Shown one piece after another: positions 14,982 through 23,971 of a stretch of DNA of 64,000 bases. Position 1 is the stretch's first letter; every line of letters begins with the position of its first letter. This DNA comes from Streptomyces capillispiralis. GTDB lineage: Bacteria; Actinomycetota; Actinomycetes; Streptomycetales; Streptomycetaceae. The notes under the pieces were generated by a model. It ran no database searches and was not told the origin of the DNA. It worked only from the letters and a program-made list of their open reading frames with translations. The stretch is taken from the NCBI RefSeq assembly GCF_007829875.1, contig NZ_VIWV01000001.1, forward strand, positions 5,798,501-5,862,500. The letters run 5' to 3'. Made by a program: the position numbers and the translations under genes.

Positions 14982-17900
14982 ATGACGTCGGCGCCGGGGC
15001 GCAGGAGCAGTACCTTCACGCGGCTGCTGCGGCACGGCTTCACCGATCCGTCGGCCGCCGAGCGCCTGCTCGACACCGACGGGCTGACCGCCCTGCGCAA
15101 CGACCCCGTGCTGCTGGAGGCCCTCGGCGCCACCGCCGACCCCGATCTCGCGCTGCTCGGGCTGGTGCGGCTGCTGGAGGCGCAGAGCGGCGCCACCGCA
15201 CGGCAGGAGCTGCTGGACACGCTGATAGCGGCCAAGCCGCTGCGGGACCGGCTGCTCGGGGTGCTCGGCGCCTCCGCCGCGCTCGCCGAGCACCTGGCCC
15301 GGCACCCCAGCGACTGGCAGGCGCTCGTCACCTACGAACCCCGCGACCTGCACCCCGGGATCGAGGAGTTCGAGCGTGGCCTCGCCGGTGCCACCGACCC
15401 GGTCTCGCTGCGCGTCGCCTACCGCCGCTGTCTGCTGTCCATCGCCGCCCGCGACGTCTGCGGCACGATCGAGGTCGCCCAGACCGCCGCCGAACTCGCC
15501 GACCTGGCCACCGCGACCCTGCGCCGCGCGCTGGGGCTGGCCGCTGCCGCCGCGCCCGAGGACGCCGCCCTGTGCCGCCTCGCGGTGATCGCGATGGGCA
15601 AGTGCGGGGGACACGAGCTGAACTACGTCTCCGACGTCGACGTGATCTTCGTGGGGGAGGCCGTCGACGGGGGAGACGAAGGCAAGGCGCTGCGCGCCGC
15701 CGGCCGGCTGGCCGCGCACATGATGCGGATCTGCTCCGAGACCACCGTCGAGGGCTCCATCTGGCCCGTCGACGCCAACCTGCGGCCCGAGGGCCGCAAC
15801 GGCCCGCTGGTGCGCACCCTCGCCTCCCACCTCGCCTACTACCAGCGCTGGGCCAAGACCTGGGAGTTCCAGGCGCTCCTCAAGGCCCGTCCCGTCGCCG
15901 GTGACCCCGCGCTCGGCGAGGAGTACACGACCGCGCTCCAGCCACTGGTGTGGCAGGCCGCCGAGCGGGAGAACTTCGTCGCCGACGTGCAGAAGATGCG
16001 CCGCCGCGTGGTGGAGAACATCCCCGCCGCCGAGATCGACCGCCAGCTGAAGCTCGGGCCGGGCGGCCTCAGGGACGTCGAGTTCGCGGTGCAGCTGCTC
16101 CAGCTGGTGCACGGCCGCGCCGACACCTCCCTGCGCAGCGGCACCACCCTCGACGCGCTGAAGGCGCTCGCCGCCGGCGGGTACGTCGGCCGCTCGGACG
16201 CCGCCCAGCTCGACGACGCCTACCGCTTCCTGCGCTCCATGGAGCACCGCATCCAGCTCTACCGGCTGCGCCGCACCCACCTCGTCCCCGAGGACGAGGC
16301 CGACCTGCGCCGCCTGGGCCGCTCCCTGGACCTGCGCACCGACCCGGTCGCCACCCTCCACCGCGAATGGAAGCGGCACGCCTCCGTCGTACGGCGGCTG
16401 CACGAGAAGCTGTTCTACCGGCCGCTGCTCGACGCGGTCGCCGCGCTCGCCCCCGGCGAGGCCCGGCTCAGCGCGGAGGCCGCCCGCGAGCGCCTGGTCG
16501 CCCTCGGCTACGCGGACCCCGCCGCCGCGCTGCGGCACCTGGAGGCGCTGGCGTCCGGGGTCAGCCGCAAGGCGGCCATCCAGCGCACCCTGCTGCCGGT
16601 GCTGCTGGGCTGGTTCGCGGACTCCGCCGACCCGGACGCCGGACTGCTCACCTTCCGCAAGGTCTCCGACGCGCTCGGCAAGACCCCCTGGTACCTGCGG
16701 CTGCTGCGCGACGAGGGGGCCGCCGCCGAGAACCTGGCCCGCGTGCTCTCCGCCGGGCGGCTCGCCCCCGACCTGCTGATGCGCGCCCCCGAGGCGGTCG
16801 CCCTGCTCGGCGACGGGGACGGCGGGGGACTCACCCCCCGCTCCCGCGCCCACCTGGAGCAGGAGGTCCTCGCCGCCGTCGGCCGCGCGGACAACGCCGT
16901 CCAGGGCGTCACCGCCGCCCGCGGGGTGCGCCGCCGCGAGCTGTTCCGCACGGCGGCGGCGGACATCGTCGGCTCCTACGGCACCGAGTCCCAGCCTGCC
17001 GAGGCCGACCAGGGCGCGCTGGTGGACCTGGTCGGCGGCGCCGTGTCCGACCTGACCGCCGCCACCCTCGCCGGCACGCTGCGCGCCGTGGTCCGCGAGG
17101 GCTGGGGGGACACCCTGCCCACCCGGTTCGCGGTCATCGGCATGGGCCGCTTCGGCGGGCACGAGCTGGGCTACGGCTCCGACGCGGACGTCCTGTTCGT
17201 GCACGAACCGCGCGAGGGCGTGGACGAGCGGGAGGCGTCCGAGGCGGCCAACAAGGTCGTCTCCGAGATGCGCCGGCTGCTGCAGATCCCCAGCGCCGAC
17301 CCGCCGCTGCTCATCGACGCCGACCTGCGCCCGGAGGGCAGGTCCGGCCCCCTGGTGCGCACCCTGAAGTCGTACGAGGCGTACTACCGGCGCTGGTCGC
17401 TGGTGTGGGAGCGGCACGCGCTGCTGCGCGCCGAGCACGTCGCCGGGGACGAGGACCTGGGCCGCCGCTTCATCGAGCTGATCGACCCGCTGCGCTACCC
17501 GGCCGACGGGCTCGACGACGAGGCGGTGCGGGAGATCCGGCGACTGAAGGCCCGGATGGAGTCCGAGCGGCTGCCGCGCGGTGCCGACCCCAAGCTGCAC
17601 GCCAAGCTCGGCCCGGGCGGGCTGTCCGACGTGGAGTGGACCGTGCAGCTGCTCCAACTGCGGCACGGCGCTCGGGAGCCGGGACTGCGCACCACCAGGA
17701 CGCGCGAGGCGCTGGCCGCCGCCCGTGCCGCCGGGCTGATCTCCGAGGAGGACGCCGCCACCCTCGACGAGGCCTGGGTGCTCGCCACCCGGGTGCGCAA
17801 CGCGGTGATGCTGGTCCGCGGCCGGGCGGCGGACACCTTCCCCACCGTCCCCCGGGAACTGGGGGCCGTCGGCCGCTACCTGGGCTACGGCCCCGGCCAC

Positions 17901-17984
17901 GCGGGCGACATGCTCGACGCGTACCGGCGTACGGCGCGCAGGGCGCGGGCCGTGGTGGAGGAGCTGTTCTACGGCGGGTCGTAG
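14982..17984 (+). CDS. glnE: Glutamine synthetase adenylyltransferase
   Basis: A 1000-residue bifunctional enzyme that adds AMP to, and removes it from, a Tyr of GSI (Tyr397 in the GlnA encoded at 48757-50166). ATG 14982 is chosen for the GGGAGG site just upstream. Two nucleotidyltransferase domains are visible: MGKCGGHELNYVSDVDVIFV near residue 206 and MGRFGGHELGYGSDADVLFV near residue 720. Each is followed by the LRPEGR(N/S)GPLVRTL motif and an R-domain helix region (KLGPGGLRDVEF and KLGPGGLSDVEW). The length fits actinobacterial GlnE. It is monocistronic here, preceded by the repeat array. Confidence 0.96.
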   Translation: MTSAPGRRSSTFTRLLRHGFTDPSAAERLLDTDGLTALRNDPVLLEALGATADPDLALLGLVRLLEAQSGATARQELLDTLIAAKPLRDRLLGVLGASAALAEHLARHPSDWQALVTYEPRDLHPGIEEFERGLAGATDPVSLRVAYRRCLLSIAARDVCGTIEVAQTAAELADLATATLRRALGLAAAAAPEDAALCRLAVIAMGKCGGHELNYVSDVDVIFVGEAVDGGDEGKALRAAGRLAAHMMRICSETTVEGSIWPVDANLRPEGRNGPLVRTLASHLAYYQRWAKTWEFQALLKARPVAGDPALGEEYTTALQPLVWQAAERENFVADVQKMRRRVVENIPAAEIDRQLKLGPGGLRDVEFAVQLLQLVHGRADTSLRSGTTLDALKALAAGGYVGRSDAAQLDDAYRFLRSMEHRIQLYRLRRTHLVPEDEADLRRLGRSLDLRTDPVATLHREWKRHASVVRRLHEKLFYRPLLDAVAALAPGEARLSAEAARERLVALGYADPAAALRHLEALASGVSRKAAIQRTLLPVLLGWFADSADPDAGLLTFRKVSDALGKTPWYLRLLRDEGAAAENLARVLSAGRLAPDLLMRAPEAVALLGDGDGGGLTPRSRAHLEQEVLAAVGRADNAVQGVTAARGVRRRELFRTAAADIVGSYGTESQPAEADQGALVDLVGGAVSDLTAATLAGTLRAVVREGWGDTLPTRFAVIGMGRFGGHELGYGSDADVLFVHEPREGVDEREASEAANKVVSEMRRLLQIPSADPPLLIDADLRPEGRSGPLVRTLKSYEAYYRRWSLVWERHALLRAEHVAGDEDLGRRFIELIDPLRYPADGLDDEAVREIRRLKARMESERLPRGADPKLHAKLGPGGLSDVEWTVQLLQLRHGAREPGLRTTRTREALAAARAAGLISEEDAATLDEAWVLATRVRNAVMLVRGRAADTFPTVPRELGAVGRYLGYGPGHAGDMLDAYRRTARRARAVVEELFYGGS

Positions 17985-18034
17985 CGCCCGGCGGGCGGGC
18001 CGGCCGGTCCGGACGGGCGGACCCGCCCGGCGTC

Positions 18035-18910
18035 TCAGCCCTGCTTCGGCACCGGGACGGTGCCCTGTTCCCGTTTCTCCCGGCCGGGCACCAGCCTCGG
18101 CAGCGAGTACGGCCGGCTGCCGTACCAGACCCGGGCGACCCCGTAGCCGAAGGCGAGGCACAGCACGCCGCCCACCGCGTCCATCCAGAAGTGGTTGGCG
18201 GTGGCGACGATGACCACCAGCGTGGCCACCGGGTACAGCGCGCCCAGGACGCGCGCCCACGGGACCGCGGCCAGCGCGAAGATCGTCAGTCCGCACCAGA
18301 CCGACCAGCCGATGTGCATCGACGGCATCGCGGCGTACTGGTTGGACATGTTCTTCAGGTCGCCGGAGGCCATCGACCCCCATGTCTCGTGCACCAGGAC
18401 GGTGTCGACGAAGTCCTGGCCGTTCATCAGCCGGGGCGGGGCGAGCGGATACAGGTAGTAGCCGGCCAGGGCGATGCCGGTGGTGGTGAACAGGACCGTC
18501 CGGGTCGCCGCGTACCGGCCGGGATGACTACGGTAGAGCCACACCAGGACACCCAGCGTCACCACGAAGTGCAGGGTGGCGTAGTAGTAGTTCATGCCGA
18601 CGACGAGCCAAGTCACCGAGTTCACGGCGTGGTTGACGGACTGCTCGAAGGCCGTGCCGAGTTGCTGCTCCAGCCGCCAGATCCAGTCGGCGTTGCGCAG
18701 CGCCTCGGCCCGCTGTTCCGGCACCGCGTTGCGGACGAGCGAGTACGTCCAGTAACTCACCGCGATCAGCAGGATCTCGAACCACAGCCGGGGCCGGCGG
18801 GGGACGCGGGGGCGGCGCAGGAAGGTCCGCCCCGTTTCTTCCGCGACGGGATGCGGAACGGCCCTTTCCAGGCCTTCCAGCGTTGTCACGGTCGTGTCAC
18901 CCATGGGCAC
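18035..18910 (-). CDS. PAP2-superfamily membrane phosphatase
   Basis: A 291-residue polytopic membrane protein. GTG 18910 or ATG 18904 (MGDTTVTTLE) could be the start; neither has a ribosome site. After about 35 cytoplasmic residues come six hydrophobic helices. PAP2 motifs: LYPLAPPRLMNGQDFVDT (first), AAMPSMHIGWSVW (His of the second) and VATANHFWMDAVGG (third, catalytic His). These enzymes hydrolyse lipid phosphates or transfer phosphoinositol head groups at the membrane surface. The arrangement resembles the inositol-phosphoryl-transfer branch; the substrate remains open. It is downstream of malR in the same direction but 126 bp away. Confidence 0.88.
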   Translation of the reverse strand: MPMGDTTVTTLEGLERAVPHPVAEETGRTFLRRPRVPRRPRLWFEILLIAVSYWTYSLVRNAVPEQRAEALRNADWIWRLEQQLGTAFEQSVNHAVNSVTWLVVGMNYYYATLHFVVTLGVLVWLYRSHPGRYAATRTVLFTTTGIALAGYYLYPLAPPRLMNGQDFVDTVLVHETWGSMASGDLKNMSNQYAAMPSMHIGWSVWCGLTIFALAAVPWARVLGALYPVATLVVIVATANHFWMDAVGGVLCLAFGYGVARVWYGSRPYSLPRLVPGREKREQGTVPVPKQG

Positions 18911-19036
18911 AGAGTCTGCCAGAAAAGCCCCACCCCTCAGATCATCCCCCGGTCCCGTCCCGCCCGCATGTTCTCCCCCGACGACAGGCGGGTGCCCTCC
19001 TACCGTGGCAGTGCGCGGGACGTCGTTTCCTCCACC

Positions 19037-20071
19037 CTAGGGACGATTCCGGTCCCCAGGGGCCGAAGCGGTCGAACCGCGCACCACCAGTTCCGGCATG
19101 AACACGAACTCGCTGTGCGGGGCGGGCGTTCCACCGATCTCCTCCAGCAGCGTGCGCACCGCCGCCTGACCCATGGCCGGGACGGGCTTGCGGACCGTGG
19201 TGAGCGGCGGATCGGTGAAGGCGATCAGCGGGGAGTCGTCGAAGCCGACCACCGAGACGTCCTTCGGCACGTCCAGGCCGCGCTGCCGCGCCGCCCGTAT
19301 GGCGCCGAGCGCCATCATGTCGCTCGCGCACACCACCGCGGTGCAGTCGCGGTCCATCAGCGCGTTGGCGGCGGCCTGGCCGCCCTCCAGGGTGTAGAGG
19401 GAGTGCTGGATCAGCTCGGTCTCGACCGTGGCGGCGCTCAGCCCCAGCTGTTCCTGCACAGTGCGCACGAACCCCTCGATCTTGCGCTGCACCGGCACGA
19501 ACCGCTTCGGCCCGAGCGCCAGCCCGATCCGGGTGTGGCCGAGGGAGGCGAGGTGGGTGACCGCGAGCGCCATCGCCGCCCGGTCGTCGGGGGAGATGAA
19601 CGGCGCCTGCACCTTCGGCGAGAAGCCGTCCACGAGCACGAACGGCACGCCCTGGGCGCGCAGTCGCTCGTAGCGCTGCATGTCGGCGGTGGTGTCCGCG
19701 TGCAGTCCGGAGACGTAGATGATGCCCGCCACCCCGCGGTCCACGAGCATCTCCGTCAGCTCGTCCTCCGTCGACCCGCCCGGGGTCTGGGTGGCGAGCA
19801 CCGGGGTGTAGCCCTGGCGGGTCAGCGCCTGCCCGATGACCTGGGCCAGCGCCGGGAAGATCGGGTTCTCCAGCTCGGGGGTGATCAGACCGACCAGGCC
19901 CTCGCTGCGCTGCCGCAGCCGCACCGGGCGCTCGTAGCCCAGTACGTCGAGCGCGGCGAGCACGGACTGGCGGGTGGTGGAGGCGACGCCCGGCTTGCCG
20001 TTCAGGACCCGGCTGACGGTCGCCTCGCTCACCCCCGCCTGAGCAGCGATATCAGCAAGCCTTGTGGTCAC
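19037..20071 (-). CDS. malR: LacI-family maltose regulator MalR
   Basis: A 344-residue repressor. GTG 20071 gives TTRLADIAAQAGVSEATVSRVLNGK, the standard LacI N-terminal HTH with hinge; the frame stays open upstream, but the longer N-terminus has no family support. The periplasmic-binding-protein-like core runs from LVGLITPELENPIFPALAQ to VGFDDSPLIAFTDPPLTTV. In Streptomyces this regulator (MalR/Reg1) represses malEFG and amylase genes and is released by maltose or maltodextrin signals. It is divergent from malE across 459 bp that contain two copies of the shared operator motif. TACAGT 8 nt before the start suggests a leaderless transcript. Confidence 0.93.
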   Translation of the reverse strand: MTTRLADIAAQAGVSEATVSRVLNGKPGVASTTRQSVLAALDVLGYERPVRLRQRSEGLVGLITPELENPIFPALAQVIGQALTRQGYTPVLATQTPGGSTEDELTEMLVDRGVAGIIYVSGLHADTTADMQRYERLRAQGVPFVLVDGFSPKVQAPFISPDDRAAMALAVTHLASLGHTRIGLALGPKRFVPVQRKIEGFVRTVQEQLGLSAATVETELIQHSLYTLEGGQAAANALMDRDCTAVVCASDMMALGAIRAARQRGLDVPKDVSVVGFDDSPLIAFTDPPLTTVRKPVPAMGQAAVRTLLEEIGGTPAPHSEFVFMPELVVRGSTASAPGDRNRP

Positions 20072-20079
20072 AGGACTGG

Positions 20080-20085
20080 ACTGTA
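20080..20085 (-). promoter_or_regulatory. -10 box of malR
   Basis: TACAGT on the minus strand lies 8 nt before the GTG start with no ribosome site between, the geometry of a leaderless message. Confidence 0.4.
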
Positions 20086-20229
20086 GCGGCCGGGTTCCGC
20101 CTTGCACACCGACGGGACGCCTGGTGCGCGCCGTCGGACGGCCCGTTGCGGGCTGCTGGGTCATCGCGGTCCCTCACGTGGTGGTCGGCGTCCGGTCGCA
20201 AGGGATGATTCCCCCGGCGGCAACGGATG

Positions 20230-20361
20230 GCAAGTGCTTGCAGAGTCTTGCACAACGGTCCGAACCCCCGCCGTACGGGCGGAAACCCGGGTCGCGCGGG
20301 GGTCGAGAGCAGGTCACGGCGGCATAACTCTCGGCGCTGCTTGCAAAACTTTTCTGCAAAG
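20230..20361. promoter_or_regulatory. malR-malE intergenic operators
   Basis: Two probable MalR boxes. The first (20238-20255, TTGCAGAGTCTTGCACAA) is preceded by GCAAGTGCTTGC. The second (20341-20359, TTGCAAAACTTTTCTGCAA) matches the alpha-amylase box at 25882-25900 at 15 of 19 positions. The second overlaps the expected malE promoter (possible -10 TACGTT at 20387-20392). The rest of the 459-bp gap shows no gene. Confidence 0.65.
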
Positions 20362-20530
20362 TCTTTCGATTCGGTTCCATCGCTGTTACGTTCACGTCGC
20401 CCGGCGGCGTCCCCCACTCTCGAATCCAATCGAGCGGGAGGGGCCCCCATCGGCGCAGTCGGCAAGTCGGCAGGGCGGCAGACGGGGCCGCTCCCTGCAC
20501 CACACGGGCTTTCACCCTCAAGGAGAACTC

Positions 20531-21802
20531 ATGCGGCGTGGCATAGCGGCCACCGCGCTGGTGGCGTCCCTCGCCCTCGCGGCGACGGCCTGCGGCGGAG
20601 ACAGCGACAGCGGCGACGAGGCCGGCGGCCCGGTCACCATCACCTGGTGGGACACCTCCAACGCGACCAACGAGGCGCCGACGTACCAGGCCCTGGTCAA
20701 GGAGTTCGAGGCCGCCAACAAGGACATCAAGGTCAAGTACGTCAACGTCCCCTTCGACCAGGCGCAGAACAAGTTCGACACCGCCGCCGGTTCCAAGGGC
20801 GCCCCCGACGTGCTGCGCTCCGAGGTCGGCTGGACCCCCGCCTTCGCCAAGAAGGGCTTCTTCGTGCCGCTGGACGGCACCGAGGCCCTCGCCGAGCAGG
20901 ACAAGTTCCAGCCCAACCTGATCGAGCAGGCCAAGTACGAGGGCAAGACCTACGGCGTCCCGTTCACCACGGACACCCTGGCCTTCGTCTACAACAAGGA
21001 ACTGTTCGAGAAGGCCGGCGTCGAGGCGCCCAAGACCTGGGACGACCTGAAGAAGGCCGCCGCCACCATCAAGGACAAGACCGGCGTCGACGGCTACTGG
21101 GGCTCCACCGCCGGCTACTACGCCCAGCCGTTCCTGTACGGCGAGGGCACCGACATGGTCGACGCCGACGCCAAGAAGGTCACCGTGAAGTCGCCGGAGG
21201 CCGAGAAGGCGTACGGCACCTGGCTGGACCTCTTCGACGGCAAGGGCCTGCACAAGGCCGACACCACCGCCGACGCCTACGCCCACATCCAGGACGCGTT
21301 CGTCAACGGCAAGGTCGCCTCGATCATCCAGGGCCCGTGGGAGATCACCAACTTCTACAAGGGCTCCGCGTTCAAGGACAGGAACAACCTCGGCATCGCC
21401 ACCGTCCCGGCCGGCTCCACCGGCAAGGCGGGGGCCCCGACCGGCGGCCACAACCTGTCCGTCTACGCCGGCTCCACCGAGGACAAGCAGCAGGCCGCGC
21501 TGAAGTTCGTGAAGTTCATGACCTCCGCCAAGGCGCAGGAGACCATCGCGCTGAAGAACTCCACGCTGCCCACGCGCGACGACGCCTACACCGCCGAGGT
21601 CAAGACCGACCCGGGCATCGCCGGCTACCAGACGGTCCTCCCGGCCGCCCAGCCGCGCCCGGCCCTGCCCGAGTACAGCTCGCTGTGGGGGCCGATGGAC
21701 GACGAGCTGCCCCAGATCGCGGGCGGCAAGGAGTCCCTGGACAAGGGCCTGGGCGACGCGGAGACCGCGATCGCCAAGCTGGTGCCGGACTTCAGCAAGT
21801 AA
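20531..21802 (+). CDS. malE: Maltose/maltodextrin-binding lipoprotein
   Basis: A 423-residue ABC-transporter binding protein, exported and lipidated at Cys21 (lipobox LAATAC). AAGGAGA sits 5 nt before ATG 20531. The family-1 solute-binding fold is clear: VTITWWDTSNATNEAPTYQA, LVKEFEAANKDIKVKYV, GVPFTTDTLAFVYNKELFEKAG and GKVASIIQGPWEIT. The gene opens the malE-malF-malG-glucosidase operon. A 13-bp GC hairpin just after the stop probably lets part of the transcripts end here, giving excess binding protein over permeases. Expected regulation: MalR boxes upstream. Confidence 0.95.
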   Translation: MRRGIAATALVASLALAATACGGDSDSGDEAGGPVTITWWDTSNATNEAPTYQALVKEFEAANKDIKVKYVNVPFDQAQNKFDTAAGSKGAPDVLRSEVGWTPAFAKKGFFVPLDGTEALAEQDKFQPNLIEQAKYEGKTYGVPFTTDTLAFVYNKELFEKAGVEAPKTWDDLKKAAATIKDKTGVDGYWGSTAGYYAQPFLYGEGTDMVDADAKKVTVKSPEAEKAYGTWLDLFDGKGLHKADTTADAYAHIQDAFVNGKVASIIQGPWEITNFYKGSAFKDRNNLGIATVPAGSTGKAGAPTGGHNLSVYAGSTEDKQQAALKFVKFMTSAKAQETIALKNSTLPTRDDAYTAEVKTDPGIAGYQTVLPAAQPRPALPEYSSLWGPMDDELPQIAGGKESLDKGLGDAETAIAKLVPDFSK

Positions 21803-21809
21803 CCCGCGT

Positions 21810-21850
21810 GGCCGCCGGACCCGCTTCCAGGAGGGGAGGGTCCGGCGGCC
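21810..21850 (+). terminator. malE-malF intercistronic hairpin
   Basis: GGCCGCCGGACCC (21810-21822) pairs perfectly with GGGTCCGGCGGCC (21838-21850). In an operon it can act as an attenuator or as a 3'-stabiliser for malE mRNA. Confidence 0.7.
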
Positions 21851-21897
21851 GCCGGCCTGTGTGCCGTACCCCTTGATCATCCAGAAGGTGCCGAACC

Positions 21898-22902
21898 ATG
21901 ACAGTCGCCATCGACCGCGCCACCGGCAAGCGCAGCGGTGACCGCGCGCCCCGGCCGGGGCCGGCCAGCCGCCTGAAGCGCAGTTTCGACAAGCACTGGT
22001 ACGCCTACGTCATGATCGCGCCGGTGGCCGTCGTGCTCGGCGTCCTCGTGCTGTACCCCCTGGCGTACGGCTTCTACCTCACCCTCACCGACGCCAACAG
22101 CCTCAACTCGGCCCGCACCATCGGCGTCAACGAGATCGAGGCCACCTACAAGTTCATCGGCCTGGACAACTACGCCGACATCCTGTGGGGCGAGACCGCC
22201 TACGACCGCTTCTGGTCGCACTTCGTCTGGACGATCGTGTGGACGGCCGCCTGTGTCGCCCTGCACTACGGCATCGGCCTGGGCCTGGCCCTGCTGCTCA
22301 ACCAGAAGCTGCGCGGCCGCACCCTGTACCGGCTGGTCCTGGTCCTGCCGTGGGCCGTGCCGACCTTCGTCACCGTCTTCGGCTGGCGCTTCATGCTCGC
22401 CGACGCCGGCATCATCAACTCCGGCCTGGACGCGCTCGGCCTGCCGACGCCGCTGTGGCTGGAGGACACCTTCTGGCAGCGGTTCGCCGCGATCATGGTC
22501 AACACCTGGTGCGGTGTGCCCTTCATGATGGTCTCCCTGCTCGGCGGCCTGCAGTCCATCGACGCCAGCCTCTACGAGGCGGCCGAGATGGACGGCGCCA
22601 CCGCCTGGCAGCGGTTCCGCCACGTCACCCTGCCCGGTCTGCGCTCGGTCAGCTCCACCGTGGTCCTGCTCGGCATCATCTGGACGTTCAACCAGTTCGC
22701 CGTGATCTTCCTGCTGTTCGGCAACACCGCGCCGGACGCGCAGATCCTCGTGACCTGGGCCTACCAGCTCGGCTTCGGACAGCAGCCGCGCGACTTCGCG
22801 CAGTCCGCCGCCTACGGCATGCTGCTGCTGGCCATCCTGATCGTCTTCACCTCCTTCTACCGCCGCTGGCTGAACCGCAATGAGCAGCAGCTCGCGATCT
22901 GA
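21898..22902 (+). CDS. malF: Maltose ABC transporter permease MalF
   Basis: A 334-residue inner-membrane permease. A cationic cytoplasmic N-terminus (residues 1-38) is followed by six helices; the first is YAYVMIAPVAVVLGVLVLYPLAYGF. The permease signature EAAEMDGATAWQRFRHVTLPGL (EAA loop, which docks the ATPase) lies near residue 223. GAAGGTG precedes ATG 21898. It pairs with MalG encoded immediately downstream. No ATPase is encoded in this operon; as known for Streptomyces sugar ABC systems, a shared MsiK-type ATPase elsewhere is expected (inference). Confidence 0.95.
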   Translation: MTVAIDRATGKRSGDRAPRPGPASRLKRSFDKHWYAYVMIAPVAVVLGVLVLYPLAYGFYLTLTDANSLNSARTIGVNEIEATYKFIGLDNYADILWGETAYDRFWSHFVWTIVWTAACVALHYGIGLGLALLLNQKLRGRTLYRLVLVLPWAVPTFVTVFGWRFMLADAGIINSGLDALGLPTPLWLEDTFWQRFAAIMVNTWCGVPFMMVSLLGGLQSIDASLYEAAEMDGATAWQRFRHVTLPGLRSVSSTVVLLGIIWTFNQFAVIFLLFGNTAPDAQILVTWAYQLGFGQQPRDFAQSAAYGMLLLAILIVFTSFYRRWLNRNEQQLAI

Positions 22903-22915
22903 GGCAGGAGTCCCC

Positions 22916-23827
22916 ATGAGCACCACCACCGTCACCACCACTGCTCCGGCGGACCGGCCTGCCGACGACCCGCGCCCGCCCCGCGGAGTGCGCCGGCGCG
23001 GCGAGAGCAGCCCGCTGGCGAGGCTCACCTCGCACGGCGTGCTGATCACGGCCAGTCTGATCGCGTTGTTCCCGGTCGCCTGGCTGGTCTTCCTGTCCCT
23101 CGGCCCCGACAAGGACGACTATCTGCGTCCCGGCGGCATCTGGGGCAAGATGACGCTCGACAACTACACGTTCGTGCTGCAGAACACGAACTTCTTCGAC
23201 TGGCTGAAGAGCTCGCTGATCGTCTCGCTCGGCACCACCGTCATCGGTGTCCTGGTCGCCGCCACCACCGGCTACGCGGTCTCCCGCATGCGCTTCCCCG
23301 GGTACAAGAAGTTCATGTGGGTGCTCCTGGTCACCCAGATGTTCCCGGTGGCCGTCCTGATGGTGCCGATGTACCAGATCCTCTCGGACCTGCGGCTCGT
23401 CGACAGCTACCTTGGACTGGTCCTCGTCTACTGCACGACGGCGGTGCCGTACTGCGCCTGGCTGATGAAGGGCTATTTCGACACCATCCCGTTCGAGATC
23501 GACGAGGCTGGACGGGTCGACGGGCTGACCCCCTTCGGCACGTTCGCGCGGCTGATCCTGCCGCTCGCCAAGCCCGGGCTGGCGGTCGCCGCGTTCTACA
23601 GCTTCATCACCGCGTTCGGAGAGGTCGCCTTCGCCACGACGTTCATGCTCGACGACGAGAAGTACACGCTCGCCGTCGGTCTGCAGAGCTTCGTCAGCGA
23701 GCACGACGCACAGCGCAACCTCATGGCCGCCACCGCGGTCCTGATCGCGATCCCGGTCTCCGCGTTCTTCTACCTGGTGCAGAAGAACCTGGTCACCGGC
23801 CTCACGGCCGGCGGTACGAAGGGCTGA
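22916..23827 (+). CDS. malG: Maltose ABC transporter permease MalG
   Basis: A 303-residue permease partner of MalF. AGGAG at 22906-22910 sets ATG 22916, 13 bp after the malF stop. A Thr/Pro-rich cytoplasmic tail (1-38) precedes six helices starting GVLITASLIALFPVAWLVFLSL. The EAA-type loop reads EIDEAGRVDGLTPFGTFARLILPL. Strict spacing shows co-translation with malF. It is followed by the intracellular alpha-glucosidase after 144 bp. Confidence 0.95.
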   Translation: MSTTTVTTTAPADRPADDPRPPRGVRRRGESSPLARLTSHGVLITASLIALFPVAWLVFLSLGPDKDDYLRPGGIWGKMTLDNYTFVLQNTNFFDWLKSSLIVSLGTTVIGVLVAATTGYAVSRMRFPGYKKFMWVLLVTQMFPVAVLMVPMYQILSDLRLVDSYLGLVLVYCTTAVPYCAWLMKGYFDTIPFEIDEAGRVDGLTPFGTFARLILPLAKPGLAVAAFYSFITAFGEVAFATTFMLDDEKYTLAVGLQSFVSEHDAQRNLMAATAVLIAIPVSAFFYLVQKNLVTGLTAGGTKG

Positions 23828-23971
23828 CCCCCTTCGCCTGAAGACTCCCGCGTGCCTCACCTCACGCGGGTAGGCGGCCGCGGTGTCCATCCGACCCCGC
23901 TGTCACCGCGGCCGCCTCGTCCTCCCGCCGCCCCACTCGCCTCCCTGACCGAACCTCGTATCAAGGACGAC

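Noticed and set aside
14121..18383. Long antisense frame across glnE reaching the PAP2 gene
   Set aside because: Same shadow effect; only its last part, the VOC protein, is real, and it has its own start and ribosome site.
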